Below, in pieces: positions 40,829 to 51,179 of a stretch of DNA of 64,000 nucleotides. Location: the NCBI GenBank assembly GCA_947589075.1, contig CANQBS010000007.1, positions 1 to 64,000 on the forward strand, written 5' to 3'. Made by a program: the position numbers and the translations under genes. This DNA comes from an uncultured Acetatifactor sp. GTDB lineage: Bacteria > Bacillota > Clostridia > Lachnospirales > Lachnospiraceae. Positions within the stretch are counted from its first letter, which is position 1. Every line of letters starts with the position of its first letter. The notes below the pieces were generated by a model that did not search any database, was not told the DNA's origin, and saw only the letters and a list, made by a program, of their open reading frames with translations.

Positions 40829-42262
40829 TTAATAGGCCCTGCCCCAGTAAACCATTTTTTTCGCCGGCTTTCCGCAGCAGACGCAGGTGTCGCTTAAATG
40901 CTCCTGCGCAAAAGGCATACAGCGGCTGGTCACGCTCAGCCGTTCCTTGATCGCATCCTCGCAGGCCTGGTCTCCGCACCACATGGCTTTTACAAAACCG
41001 GACTTTTCATTGAAGATCTTCTCAAACTCCTCCATAGTGACTGCGGTATAGGTATGGGCGTCCCGGTGTGTCCTTGCCCGTTCCAGCATATCCTTCTGGA
41101 TGGCCTCCAGGACCTCGCCGACTCTGACTTCCAGTTCCTCCAGAGCCACCTCTGTCTTTTCCCTGGTATCCCTGCGGCAGATCACGCACCTGCCGGCCTC
41201 GATATCCTTAGGGCCGATCTCAATACGGATGGGATAACCCCGCATCTCAGCTTCCGAGAACTTCCAGCCCGGCGTCTTATCGCTGTCGTCCACCTTTACC
41301 CGGAATTCTCCTTTCAGTCTGTCCCGCAGCTCGTAAGCCTTATCCAGCACGCCTTCCTTCTTCTGCTGGATCGGGATGATACAGATCTGGACGGGCGCCA
41401 CCCTGGGAGGAAGCACCAGACCCTCGTCATCGCCGTGCACCATGATAATGGCGCCGATCATACGGGTAGTCATGCCCCAGGAGGTCTGATAAACATATTT
41501 TAAAGTATTGTCCTTATCCGCGAACTGAATGCCGAAGGCCTTTGCGAAGCCGTCCCCGAAATTGTGGCTGGTGCCGGACTGCAGAGCCTTGCCGTCATGC
41601 ATCAGAGCTTCAATGGTGTAGGTGGACACCGCTCCCGCAAATTTCTCCTTATCGGTCTTCTGGCCCCTGATCACAGGGATCGCCAACACTTCCTCACAGA
41701 AATCCGCATACACGTTCAGCATCTGGATGGTGCGCTCCTGTGCCTCCTGGGCGGTGGCGTGGGCGGTATGGCCCTCCTGCCACAAGAACTCCCTGGAACG
41801 CAGGAAGGGTCTGGTCTCCTTTTCCCACCGGACCACGGAACACCACTGATTATATACCTTGGGAAGATCCCTGTAGGAATGGATGTCGTTTTTATAAAAA
41901 TCACAGAACAGGGTCTCGGAAGTGGGTCTGACGCAGAGACGCTCCTGCAGGGGATTCAGGCCGCCGTAGGTCACCCATGCCACCTCCGGCGCAAAGCCCT
42001 CCACATGATCCTTTTCCTTCTGCAGCAGGGATTCCGGGATAAACATGGGAAGGTATACGTTCTCCACCCCAACCTCCTTAAACCGGGCGTCCAGCTGCTT
42101 CTGGATCAGTTCCCAGATCGCATATCCGGCAGGCTTGATGACCATACAGCCCTTTACGCTGGTGTAATCGATCAGCTCTGCTTTTTTTACCACATCCGTG
42201 TACCACTGAGCGAAGTCCACCTCCATGGAAGTGATGGCCTCCACCATTTTCTTGTCTGCCAT
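40829..42262 (-). CDS. proS: Prolyl-tRNA synthetase
   Basis: [44 protein letters not shown]. Confidence 0.96.
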   Translation of the reverse strand: MADKKMVEAITSMEVDFAQWYTDVVKKAELIDYTSVKGCMVIKPAGYAIWELIQKQLDARFKEVGVENVYLPMFIPESLLQKEKDHVEGFAPEVAWVTYGGLNPLQERLCVRPTSETLFCDFYKNDIHSYRDLPKVYNQWCSVVRWEKETRPFLRSREFLWQEGHTAHATAQEAQERTIQMLNVYADFCEEVLAIPVIRGQKTDKEKFAGAVSTYTIEALMHDGKALQSGTSHNFGDGFAKAFGIQFADKDNTLKYVYQTSWGMTTRMIGAIIMVHGDDEGLVLPPRVAPVQICIIPIQQKKEGVLDKAYELRDRLKGEFRVKVDDSDKTPGWKFSEAEMRGYPIRIEIGPKDIEAGRCVICRRDTREKTEVALEELEVRVGEVLEAIQKDMLERARTHRDAHTYTAVTMEEFEKIFNEKSGFVKAMWCGDQACEDAIKERLSVTSRCMPFAQEHLSDTCVCCGKPAKKMVYWGRAY

Positions 42263-42487
42263 TGCATTTTCTCCTCTTTCTTTATCATTGTATCAGGTAA
42301 TTGCGAAACTACAGCTGTTTAGGACGGAGTATGTCCATATAGAAAGAGCCTCCATCCCTGTAAAAGGGACCGAAGCTCGACGTTACGCTGCATTTTGCCG
42401 GTCCCGGCCTGCTGCGCCATAAAACAGGACCGCACTGAGACTGTAGAATGATTCTAGTGCATCCCGGGCTTGTTTGTCAAGTGTTTT

Positions 42488-44113
42488 TCATTCAAGCAGA
42501 TACACATAAAAATACGGCTCATGGAAAATCAGGGAATATTCCGAGAGATTGGGATTTTTTTCAACCAGTCCGTCCAGAATATCCGTAGGACAATCCATAT
42601 ATACAACTACCTTATCAGCCTCCAGCAGCTGGCTGATCTCGCATCCATTCAGGGCGCTCTCATAGTCCTCATAAAAAATCGCATCGTAAGGCCATAATTC
42701 CTGCGCGATATACCAGGAGCGATAATTCGTTTCCCTTGCATAAATAACCAGCGCAGGATATTCCTTATTTTCCCGGGAAAAAGCTACTTTCTCTGTCTCA
42801 TCAGGGTAAAGAAAAAGCACCCTTTTCTCTATGTTCCCTATGATATTTGGAACAGATACCGCCGTCATGATGATCCCGAGCAAGATCCATTCCGCCATGG
42901 CGGAATGAGCGCTTCTGCCATTTTCATGATTTGCCGCTTTCATTTCCAGTAAAAACAAAGGACATTTCAGTATGGTGTACATCAGGATCGGCACCAGCAA
43001 GGCTCCCACAGGATAGAAATACCTTGAAGAGGAATCTCCTACCCTGAGCGCTATTTTGCTGAGCAAAAGCGAGGATAGGAAACAGGCCGTCAGAGCTCCG
43101 CACAAAGAGTATAAGCCGACCCAGTCGCCATCTTTTCCCTTCCTGCGAAGCAATATCCCATATACAACAAGAAAAAGAAGCGCAAGAATGATCGTGGGAA
43201 CCATCAGACCACTGAAGAAATTATTATTCCAGATAGGGCCGAAGTATCCTAAGGGTTCAAAAATGCCGCCGGAAAGAATTCCTCTCAAAGCTCCTTCCCC
43301 GCGATAACCATGAAAAATATGAGCAATGCTGGTAGGGAAGGTGAGTATTCCAAGGCAAATGGACGCCAACAGAGTCGTTCCATAAAGGAACATACGGATG
43401 ACGCCCCTGCGTTTCAGCAAAGTGTAGACACAGTACACCGCTGTAAAGAAAAAGGGCACGATCAGGAAAAAGTAGTGCGTTAAAAATCCCAGATAGCAAA
43501 GGGAGGCGCCTCCTAAGGTCAGCAGTGCAAATTTTAAACGGCTGCAGTACATCTTTCTCATCAGAAGGATAAAAATATCTGCATAAAACACAGTCCACAT
43601 GGCAGACATTGTATACATTCTTGTAAACATCACATTGCTTATCGCAAACGGAGCCGCCGCATAAACAAGACCTGCCGCCAATGCCAGGTGAAAGCGGTAT
43701 TTTCCCGTATCCAACTGACAGAAAAAGAACAAAAGCCCACAATACAAAAGGACGGAAAACAGGATATTCGGAAAGATCCCAAGCCATTTATAGAAATGCT
43801 CCTGGAAGAGAGACATGAATGAATTCAACACCAAATAATACAGAGGCGGATGCACATCCTCCATCTGATTGTGGATCACATCCTGGAACAAGAACGGTTC
43901 TCCTATTCTCACCATGAACTGTCTCTGCAGATCATAACCGCTGCGGGACGTTACTCCTTCGCTAAGGCCCAAATGAGGGATTCCGGAACTGGAAGAATAA
44001 GAATACAACTCATCCTCATGAAAACCTTCCTTTTGCGTTCCATAAGCAACAAGAAGCACGATATGCAAGAACGCTATGATGATAGCTAATACGCCAAAAA
44101 CCTTTCTGCTCAT
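42488..44113 (-). CDS. Polytopic membrane protein, GT-C/PMT-like glycosyltransferase candidate
   Basis: GFHEDELYSYSSSSG near TM1 and HPPLYYLVLNSF motif. Confidence 0.65.
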   Translation of the reverse strand: MSRKVFGVLAIIIAFLHIVLLVAYGTQKEGFHEDELYSYSSSSGIPHLGLSEGVTSRSGYDLQRQFMVRIGEPFLFQDVIHNQMEDVHPPLYYLVLNSFMSLFQEHFYKWLGIFPNILFSVLLYCGLLFFFCQLDTGKYRFHLALAAGLVYAAAPFAISNVMFTRMYTMSAMWTVFYADIFILLMRKMYCSRLKFALLTLGGASLCYLGFLTHYFFLIVPFFFTAVYCVYTLLKRRGVIRMFLYGTTLLASICLGILTFPTSIAHIFHGYRGEGALRGILSGGIFEPLGYFGPIWNNNFFSGLMVPTIILALLFLVVYGILLRRKGKDGDWVGLYSLCGALTACFLSSLLLSKIALRVGDSSSRYFYPVGALLVPILMYTILKCPLFLLEMKAANHENGRSAHSAMAEWILLGIIMTAVSVPNIIGNIEKRVLFLYPDETEKVAFSRENKEYPALVIYARETNYRSWYIAQELWPYDAIFYEDYESALNGCEISQLLEADKVVVYMDCPTDILDGLVEKNPNLSEYSLIFHEPYFYVYLLE

Positions 44114-44131
44114 TTCCCCAAAATTCCTTTC

Positions 44132-44899
44132 CTATTCTTCCGGGTACACACACTCCACATGGCTGCCTTCAAAAAAAGCAAGCCACCTTTCCTCCGGTTT
44201 CCGGTCCGTGATCACAATATGGATCGCACCCGCGTCACATATTTTGGAAAATGCGATTCGGTCAAATTTGGAGCTGTCTATCGCCAGGATGGTTTCCCGG
44301 GCAGACTGCATCATAACCTGTTTTGCCTGAGAAAACATCTCATTGCCATCCGTAACACCCTTTGCAAGATCGATTCCCTTACAGGATAAGATCGCCTTAT
44401 CCGCATTAAAACTGTTAAAGCCTTCTATCGTCTTAGGCCCCACCAGCGCCAGATATCCCTCCCTCAGGCTTCCGCCGGAACAGATGATATTCCAGTCTGA
44501 GACATCCGACAATTCGATTATGATCTCGATGGAATTGGTAATGACCGTAAGGTTGTTTTTATCCTTAATGGCTTTGGCAATAAATACAGCCGTGGAACTG
44601 GCGTCCAGGATGATATGGTCGCCGTCATGGATACGCGCCGCTACCAGCTCCGCGATCCTCTGTTTGCCCGGGACATTTGCTTTTTTGCGCACATTAAAAG
44701 GCATATCAATACTGGTGCTCTCATTCAGGACGGCTCCGCCATAGCTTTTCGTGGCAACGCCTTCCTTCTCCAGCTTCTCAAGATCCCTGCGGATCGTCTC
44801 CTCCGATACTCCAAACCGGGCGCTCAGCTCGCTGACCACCACCTTCTTCTCATCCTGCAGCTTTTCCAGTATCAGATTCCTTCTTTCCAGCGCCAGCAT
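44132..44899 (-). CDS. DeoR family transcriptional regulator
   Basis: MLALERRNLILEKLQDEKKVVVSELSARFGVSEETIRRDLEKLEKEG; start trimmed from 44989. Confidence 0.93.
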   Translation of the reverse strand: MLALERRNLILEKLQDEKKVVVSELSARFGVSEETIRRDLEKLEKEGVATKSYGGAVLNESTSIDMPFNVRKKANVPGKQRIAELVAARIHDGDHIILDASSTAVFIAKAIKDKNNLTVITNSIEIIIELSDVSDWNIICSGGSLREGYLALVGPKTIEGFNSFNADKAILSCKGIDLAKGVTDGNEMFSQAKQVMMQSARETILAIDSSKFDRIAFSKICDAGAIHIVITDRKPEERWLAFFEGSHVECVYPEE

Positions 44900-45003
44900 A
44901 CCGCGGCCTCTCCTTCCACACACTCCTGCCTGATAACAGCAGGGATATTTCTCAAATTGCAACAGTTCAGCCGCACCCACGCCGAACAAAGTTCGGCCTT
45001 CCG

Positions 45004-45552
45004 TCAGAGGATGGATCTGCAGATCTGCTCATCCGGATGTGCAATCACAGAGGAATCCAGGAACATGCCTTTCGGCGCCACTGCAGCTTTGGCCCGTTCA
45101 ATAGCGGCCTCCACCGCCGCCACCTCTCCGGTGAGATAAAGATAAGACTTGCCGCACATCCCCTTGGCGATCCGCATCTCGATCAGATCCACGATGGCGG
45201 TCTTGGCTGCCACATCAGCCGCGACAATGATGGAAGCTGCATCAAAGGTTTCCAGGATCCCCAGCGCGCTCACATTTTCCACATGAGTCGTGCCGTAAAT
45301 CGCCGGGAAAAGGCTTTCATGTGGATTACCCAGCACAAAGCTGTCGATAAACTGTTCTTCGTATATCATCTGCGCCGCATCCACCGCGCTTCTCACCGCG
45401 CTCAGTTCTCCTGCGATCAACGCGATATATTTTCCCGGGCAGATCACCTGCGCCTCCAGAAGCTCCACGGAGGCGGTCTTCACCATCCGGTCCGCCGCGG
45501 TAACTCCCGCGGAAACAGTCTTAAATTCTATCATTCCAATCGCTTTTCCCAT
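45004..45552 (-). CDS. BMC shell protein with two tandem BMC domains (BMC-T, PduT-like)
   Basis: AIGMIEFKTVSAGVTAADRMVKTASVEL... and SALGILETFDAASIIVAADVAAKTA... Confidence 0.92.
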   Translation of the reverse strand: MGKAIGMIEFKTVSAGVTAADRMVKTASVELLEAQVICPGKYIALIAGELSAVRSAVDAAQMIYEEQFIDSFVLGNPHESLFPAIYGTTHVENVSALGILETFDAASIIVAADVAAKTAIVDLIEMRIAKGMCGKSYLYLTGEVAAVEAAIERAKAAVAPKGMFLDSSVIAHPDEQICRSIL

Positions 45553-45664
45553 AAACTGGCCTCCATGCGGATATCCTCCGCTTCCTTCAATCTTTTACCC
45601 CGTTTTATCTTACCTGCAGCTCACCTTTATCCGTACGGTGATTCCTTCACGCGTCAGCAGTCTG

Positions 45665-47098
45665 TCACTCATTCTGCCCTTCCGCCGTGATCTCCACATA
45701 TTTGTCCGTCACCTCTGTCACAACGCCGCATATGGAAGCATGAACCGGAACACTCAGGCCCTGCGCCGCTTCGGCGATCACCTGCCCCCGGCTGACCCTG
45801 TCGCCCTTTTTCACGCTGCAGACCGCAGGGGCGCCGATATGCTGAGAAAATAATTCTCTCACCTTTTTCACCGGACGGACCTCATTGTCGAGGGGAGCGT
45901 CCGTTTCATACTTTGTCAAAGCCAGTCTCGCTTCCAGGCGTTCCTCCGGCACCCGGCGGTATTGCCTGGATTCTTTTACGGGAGAAGGCATTACGCCTTT
46001 CGGCGCTTTGATCCCCGCTTTGCGCAGCCCCTCCTTGCAGTCGGCGATCAATGTCCTGGGAGACAGCCCCTGGGGACAGGAAAACATCTCACATAAACCG
46101 CAGCTGCTGCAGAAAAACAGATTCATGAAAGCATCCAGATCCCCATAATCATGATTGCTCATTGCTCTCATAAAACGATGGGGCTCTATGGGATGCCCCA
46201 GATTGTGTCTGGGACAAAGATCCGTACAGGTCTCGCACTGACAGCAGGAAGAAGCCGCCCGCTTCATACCCACGGAAGCCGGCATAAGCTTCGACTGGAT
46301 GATGGGATGGGTCTTCGGCAGCACCAGGATCGCATTGGTAGTCTTGGTCACAGGATCATAAGGGCTCCCGATATGCCCCATCATAGGGCCTCCCACCAGG
46401 TACACCAGATCATCCCAGGCATCGCCTCTCGGCTGACTTCCGTTTCCGGGCTGAACTCCTCCCTTCGCCCGATCCCCGCATTTTTCTCCTCCTGCCATCC
46501 CCACCACCTCTCTTAAAGGTGTACCGAGGGGAACTCTTACTGTAACGGGCTTCTCCACCTCTCCTACAACAGATACCACTTTATCCACAACAGGGGTAGA
46601 GTTTTCCACCGCTCTATACACATTATACACCGTCTCCACGTTAAAAACAGCCACTCCTGCGTCAATAGGCAGGCCTCCGGGAGCGATCACTTTTCCTGTG
46701 GCTTCATAGATCAGCACCACCTCATCCCCCATAGGATATGCCCCGGGAAGGAGCTGTATCCTCACCTTGGGATGATCCGGCACATACTGCTTTAACGCTT
46801 CAACCGTGCTCTTATATCCTTCTTTCACGCCAATAATGGCTTCCTCAGCCTCCAGCACATCCGCCATCATGGCAAAGGTCTGGAGGATCTCCCGGGCATA
46901 ATCACGCAAAAGCTGCCTGTGCAGGCGCAGAAGCGGTTCACATTCCGCGCAGTTCAGCAGAATGGTATTGGCCCTTTTATCTATTTTCATATAAGTCGGG
47001 AACCCGGCGCCGCCGGCACCTACAATTCCATGATCCCGAACGATCTGACTTAATTCTTCCGCTGTCATATCTATTCCCCGCAAACCAGATTTTTCCAC
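45665..47098 (-). CDS. PduS/RnfC-like ferredoxin/flavin electron-transfer protein of the BMC
   Basis: GIVGAGGAGFPTYMKI; Cys motifs CCQCETCTDLCPRHNLGH and CSSCGLCEMFSCPQG. Confidence 0.92.
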   Translation of the reverse strand: MEKSGLRGIDMTAEELSQIVRDHGIVGAGGAGFPTYMKIDKRANTILLNCAECEPLLRLHRQLLRDYAREILQTFAMMADVLEAEEAIIGVKEGYKSTVEALKQYVPDHPKVRIQLLPGAYPMGDEVVLIYEATGKVIAPGGLPIDAGVAVFNVETVYNVYRAVENSTPVVDKVVSVVGEVEKPVTVRVPLGTPLREVVGMAGGEKCGDRAKGGVQPGNGSQPRGDAWDDLVYLVGGPMMGHIGSPYDPVTKTTNAILVLPKTHPIIQSKLMPASVGMKRAASSCCQCETCTDLCPRHNLGHPIEPHRFMRAMSNHDYGDLDAFMNLFFCSSCGLCEMFSCPQGLSPRTLIADCKEGLRKAGIKAPKGVMPSPVKESRQYRRVPEERLEARLALTKYETDAPLDNEVRPVKKVRELFSQHIGAPAVCSVKKGDRVSRGQVIAEAAQGLSVPVHASICGVVTEVTDKYVEITAEGQNE

Positions 47099-47120
47099 CG
47101 ACTGGAAGCTCTTTAAAAAC

Positions 47121-47390
47121 TCACTTCATGAGCTCCGCAGGATCATCTATAATACCCACAATAGCGGCGTCCACCGGAGAACTTTCCACGCCGCAGCCGA
47201 TCCTCGCCGCACTGCCCAGGGCTACCAGCACATATTCCCCGATTCCGGCCCCGATATTATCAATGGCGACAAAAGAGCCGCCATCACCCTTCATGCTTGG
47301 CACCGGCTCCACGATCATAAATTTATTGCCGATGAGATTCTCATTTTTGCGTGTGGACACAATGCTGCCCACCACCTTGCCTGCTATCAT
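47121..47390 (-). CDS. EutN/CcmL-like BMC pentamer (vertex) protein
   Basis: MIAGKVVGSIVSTRKNENLIGNKFMIVEP; VALGSAARIGCG; PVDAAIVGIID. Confidence 0.95.
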   Translation of the reverse strand: MIAGKVVGSIVSTRKNENLIGNKFMIVEPVPSMKGDGGSFVAIDNIGAGIGEYVLVALGSAARIGCGVESSPVDAAIVGIIDDPAELMK

Positions 47391-47429
47391 ATCTGCACCA
47401 TCCTTCCCGTTATTTCAAAAGATCATTTT

Positions 47430-48077
47430 CTATTTCTGAATGATCGTAACGGTATCCCCAGTGGCGATCTGGCTGGCATTGGCCTCATCCGTATCAATAT
47501 GCATCTCCAGGGTAAAGGACTCGCTCACCCGGATCTTGACCTGGTTAAAGATCGTTCCTCTCTCATTGTCCGCCTTCACCGATACGATATCCCCATCATG
47601 CACGCCCGCTGCCAGAGCGTCTGCCGGGGACATATGGATGTGACGCATTGCCACAATACAGCCTTCCTTCAGATAGAGCGCACCCTTAGGCCCCACAATG
47701 GCGATGGGAGCGCTGCCGGCAATATCGCCGGATTCTCTGACAGGCACCCTGATCCCCAGCTTAATGGCGTCTGTAGCGGAAATCTCCACCTGGGACACTT
47801 TTCTCACAGGGCCAAGAACTCTTACATTCTCTAAAGCGCGAAGCTTTAAGCCCACCAGGGTCACCATTTCATTGGAGGCAAACTGGCCGCCCATCAGATC
47901 TTTTTTCTTCGTTAAATGATATCCCTCTCCGAAAAGAGCTTCCACATGCTCCTGTGTCAGATGAACATGCCTTGCGGATACCCCTACAGGCACCACAAAA
48001 CCCTTTTCGTTTGCGTTCTTTTTTTCCAATGCGGCAATCACCGCTTTTGTGATAAATTCAATATCTTTCGTTTCCAA
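47430..48077 (-). CDS. pduL: PduL-type phosphate acyltransferase with N-terminal encapsulation-peptide-like helix; probable TTG start at 48077
   Basis: PVGVSARHVHLTQEHVEALFG, RHIHMSPADALAAGVHDGD; N-term (L)ETKDIEFITKAVIAALEKK. Confidence 0.93.
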   Translation of the reverse strand: METKDIEFITKAVIAALEKKNANEKGFVVPVGVSARHVHLTQEHVEALFGEGYHLTKKKDLMGGQFASNEMVTLVGLKLRALENVRVLGPVRKVSQVEISATDAIKLGIRVPVRESGDIAGSAPIAIVGPKGALYLKEGCIVAMRHIHMSPADALAAGVHDGDIVSVKADNERGTIFNQVKIRVSESFTLEMHIDTDEANASQIATGDTVTIIQK

Positions 48078-48314
48078 TTGGTCACCTGCTTCCTGGTTGC
48101 CATCCTGTTTCTTTCCAATATATCGGAGCAAAATTCCCTGCGCCATAAACTTCAGGCATTCTGTGCCCTGGCGCCGCGAGTAAAAACAGCGCGGAAATCC
48201 CCGGGATGGTTCCAAGACGCCTTACCGCATCCGGAATCATCCCGCTATTTTCCAGCACTGCTTACCAGAGCTGCCGCATCCGGCAGTCTCCTTCAGCCCT
48301 TAACGTTTGGACGA

Positions 48315-48797
48315 TTACTGAATATGGGGCAGAATCATCTCAACGTCATTGTGAGGTCTAGGAATTACGTGAGTAGCGATCAGCTCACCCAGCTTGCTGG
48401 CTGCAGCCCTGCCGCTCTCAACAGAAGACTTCACCGCGCCTACATCTCCCCGTACCATTACGGTAACAAGACCGGAACCGATCTTCTCTGTGCCGATCAG
48501 GGTAACGTTAGCGGACTTGCACATTGCATCCGCCGCCTCGATCGCTGCAACGAGTCCTCTTGTTTCCACCATTCCCAATGCTTCCTGTGCCATTCTTTTT
48601 TCCTCCTTTTTTGTTGCGGGCGTCTCTGTCCTTTTAAGCTGTACGCCTGCAGTATGCTCAACTTGATCTGTTGCTTTATTTACGGTCGTCTGTGCCGTTT
48701 TTTCTGTGTTCTTTCCGGTCCCGGACGCCGATTTCGCTGCGCGAACACGGTTCGCTGCAGTTACTGCCTTTTTGGGGGTTCCTTTACTCTCCGCCAT
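48315..48797 (-). CDS. BMC-H shell protein, long form with ~68-aa basic low-complexity N-terminal extension; alternative internal ATG at 48593
   Basis: BMC domain [43 protein letters not shown]-like GAGGAAA before ATG 48797 and AAAGGAGG before ATG 48593. Confidence 0.85.
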   Translation of the reverse strand: MAESKGTPKKAVTAANRVRAAKSASGTGKNTEKTAQTTVNKATDQVEHTAGVQLKRTETPATKKEEKRMAQEALGMVETRGLVAAIEAADAMCKSANVTLIGTEKIGSGLVTVMVRGDVGAVKSSVESGRAAASKLGELIATHVIPRPHNDVEMILPHIQ

Positions 48798-48826
48798 CTG
48801 ATTTCCTCATTTCCGGGCTTGCGCCC

Positions 48827-49129
48827 TTACTCCAGCTCTTCCGCATTTCTGAACCGACTGGCGCTCAGATGCACCAGACGTACGATCTCAGGATGCGGGT
48901 TGGCAATCACGCCATGGGATACCGGTTTCTTGATCGCCTTTGTACAGGCCGCTTCCACCGCCTGCTTCACTGCGGCGACCTCCCCCTGGATCACTATCGT
49001 GACCAGCCGGCCGCCCAGCTTACGTTCCCAGGTAACAAGATCCACCTCTGCCGTTTTACACATAATATCCAGCGCGTCCATTGCTGCCACAACACCGGTT
49101 ATTTCGATAAAGCCATATGATCTGCCCAT
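48827..49129 (-). CDS. BMC-H shell protein (divergent paralogue)
   Basis: SYGFIEITGVVAAMDALDIMCKTAEVDLVTWERKLGGRLVTIVIQGEVAAVKQAVEAA. Confidence 0.92.
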   Translation of the reverse strand: MGRSYGFIEITGVVAAMDALDIMCKTAEVDLVTWERKLGGRLVTIVIQGEVAAVKQAVEAACTKAIKKPVSHGVIANPHPEIVRLVHLSASRFRNAEELE

Positions 49130-49210
49130 TGTGATGCCCTCTTTTACCCTTACGGATCATGCCGCTTTTCGCGCGCTTTCCGAATATCAGGCTGCTTTCA
49201 ATGTTTTCTG

Positions 49211-49486
49211 TCAAATGGTCGGAAGGATCTTCTCCACATCCGCATGAGGTCTGGGAATGACATGAACCGCCACCAGCTCGCCCAGTCTGCCCGCCGCTGC
49301 GGAACCGCTCTCCACCGCTGCTTTTACAGCGCCAACGTCTCCGCGCACCATAACGGTAACGAGACCGGAACCGATCTTCTCCGTACCGATCAGGGTAACC
49401 TCCGCTGCCTTGGTCATCGCATCCGCCGCCTCAATCGCTGCGGTCAATCCTCTGGTTTCCACCATTCCCAATGCTTCCTTTGCCAT
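49211..49486 (-). CDS. BMC-H shell protein (PduA/EutM-like)
   Basis: [61 protein letters not shown]. Confidence 0.96.
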   Translation of the reverse strand: MAKEALGMVETRGLTAAIEAADAMTKAAEVTLIGTEKIGSGLVTVMVRGDVGAVKAAVESGSAAAGRLGELVAVHVIPRPHADVEKILPTI

Positions 49487-49557
49487 TTTTGTATCCTCCT
49501 GTTTTCTTTTTTTATTTTAATAATGATCACCTGACGCCGCATTCCTCCCTTGCTTCA

Positions 49558-49872
49558 TCAGGTTTTATCAAAGGCGTTTAACTTCAACATCTTGCAGGTG
49601 TCGTCTGTAGGGCTGGCTATAATGTGGTGCTGGACGATGCCGGACACGTTTTTTGCCACTTCCATCGCCGCATCCATAGCCGCCTCCACATCCGCTATGC
49701 TTCCGCGGAACTTTACCGTCACCAACAGCGGAACCGGAAGGGAATCCGCGTTGGCAGGCTTATTTTTATCAAAATTTTCCAGAGTCACACTGGCGGCCTT
49801 GCATCCGGCATCCGCTGCCATGAACGCACACACCAGCCCATATACCTCCAAAATTCCTACTGCTTGATTCAC
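49558..49872 (-). CDS. BMC-H shell protein
   Basis: MNQAVGILEVYGLVCAFMAADAGCKAASVTLENFDKN...VTVKFRGSIADVEAAMDAAMEVA. Confidence 0.9.
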   Translation of the reverse strand: MNQAVGILEVYGLVCAFMAADAGCKAASVTLENFDKNKPANADSLPVPLLVTVKFRGSIADVEAAMDAAMEVAKNVSGIVQHHIIASPTDDTCKMLKLNAFDKT

Positions 49873-49903
49873 CCTGGCTCCTTCCTGATCCTTTTATGAA
49901 TCC

Positions 49904-51142
49904 TTACTGATTGATGATGGCGATCTTCAGTCCCTGCATGGCCAGGTTGGTCTTGTGTCCCTCGTTGATCTGATCCAGCGGGAAGGTGTGGGTGATCAGC
50001 TTCTCAATGGGAAGGCCGATCTGCTTCGCGCTCTTTAAGAAATCAAAGGTGGTGGCGTAATCCCTCAGGGTGTAGACCCAGCTGCCCACCGTGGTGATCT
50101 CCTTGGAACAGATGTCGAAGTGGGGATTGATGGTGGCGTCGCCGCCATTGATAAAGAATCCCAGCTCGCACAGGCCGCCGCCATTGCGGATGAACTTATA
50201 AATATTGGAATGCGCCGCCGGGGAACCGGTACACTGGAAAGCGAAGTCCGCCAGGTAACCGCCGAAAGCATCCTTCACGCCCCCTGCCAGGGCTTCAATT
50301 CCCTTGAAATCCTTAAAGTTCACAGTGCCGCTGGCTCCCAGCTGCCTGGCGAAATCCAGTCTCTTCTGCTCGCCGTCCACAGCGATGATGTTCTGGATCC
50401 CCATGGTCCGCAGGATGGCGATACAGATCAGGCCGATGGGGCCGCAGCCCTGAACCACAACCCTGGAGTTGAAACGCAGGATCCCTGTGCTCTTAGCCCT
50501 CTCCACCGCATGGATCAGCACCGCGCAGGGCTCGATGAGGATCCTGGAATACAGATCCAGGTCGCTTACGTTGAAGACGGTGGAACCGCCCCTGATGAAA
50601 ATGTAATCGGAGAACCAGCCGTTGAGATGGATGTCATCATCCGGCAGAAGCCCGTATACATCGGCGCCCCCCACATTCTGCTTATTTAAGTCAAACATGG
50701 TGATGTCCGGGTTATCCTTAAAGATCATACAGGTAACCACCTTATCGCCCACATGCAGGTCCTTTCCTGCGCTGTCCTTCTTTACATTCTTGCCCATCTT
50801 CACGATCTCGCCGGTTCCTTCATGTCCTAAAGCCACCGGGATGAGGCCGAAGGGATCTCTTTTGAACTCATGGGCGTCGGTGCCGCAGATGCCGCAGCCC
50901 TCTACCTTAACCAGCATATCGTCATCCCCTACCTCAGGGATGGGGAATTCCTTGATGTCAAAATGCTCCAAAGCCGTGAGCATCGCTACCCTGGCAGTCT
51001 TGGGAATCTGCCTGCCTGCGCCGGAAGCCGCTGTCGCAGACGCTGATGCAGTCTGGGCCGCGCTTACGGACTGTCCCTTATTTTCCATGTTCAGGATAAC
51101 CTGTCTCACAATTTCTTCCACATTTACATTACTCAAATCCAT
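49904..51142 (-). CDS. Zinc-type (MDR) alcohol dehydrogenase with N-terminal encapsulation peptide and Ala/Ser linker
   Basis: N-term MDLSNVNVEEIVRQVILNMENKGQSVSAAQTASASATAASG; CGICGTDAHEFKRDPFGLIPVALGHEGTGEIV. Confidence 0.92.
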   Translation of the reverse strand: MDLSNVNVEEIVRQVILNMENKGQSVSAAQTASASATAASGAGRQIPKTARVAMLTALEHFDIKEFPIPEVGDDDMLVKVEGCGICGTDAHEFKRDPFGLIPVALGHEGTGEIVKMGKNVKKDSAGKDLHVGDKVVTCMIFKDNPDITMFDLNKQNVGGADVYGLLPDDDIHLNGWFSDYIFIRGGSTVFNVSDLDLYSRILIEPCAVLIHAVERAKSTGILRFNSRVVVQGCGPIGLICIAILRTMGIQNIIAVDGEQKRLDFARQLGASGTVNFKDFKGIEALAGGVKDAFGGYLADFAFQCTGSPAAHSNIYKFIRNGGGLCELGFFINGGDATINPHFDICSKEITTVGSWVYTLRDYATTFDFLKSAKQIGLPIEKLITHTFPLDQINEGHKTNLAMQGLKIAIINQ

Positions 51143-51179
51143 TGTGCTCTTATCCTTTCTATACTAACTAAAAGTTTCA

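Noticed and set aside
42263-42480. T-box riboswitch upstream of proS
   Set aside because: The leader is long enough and has a promoter-like TTGACA/TAGAAT, but no T-box consensus (TGGNACCGCG) or clear antiterminator was visible.
44900-44989. N-terminal extension of the DeoR regulator
   Set aside because: The helix-turn-helix domain conventionally starts at MLALERRNLILEKLQ; upstream residues look like translated leader.
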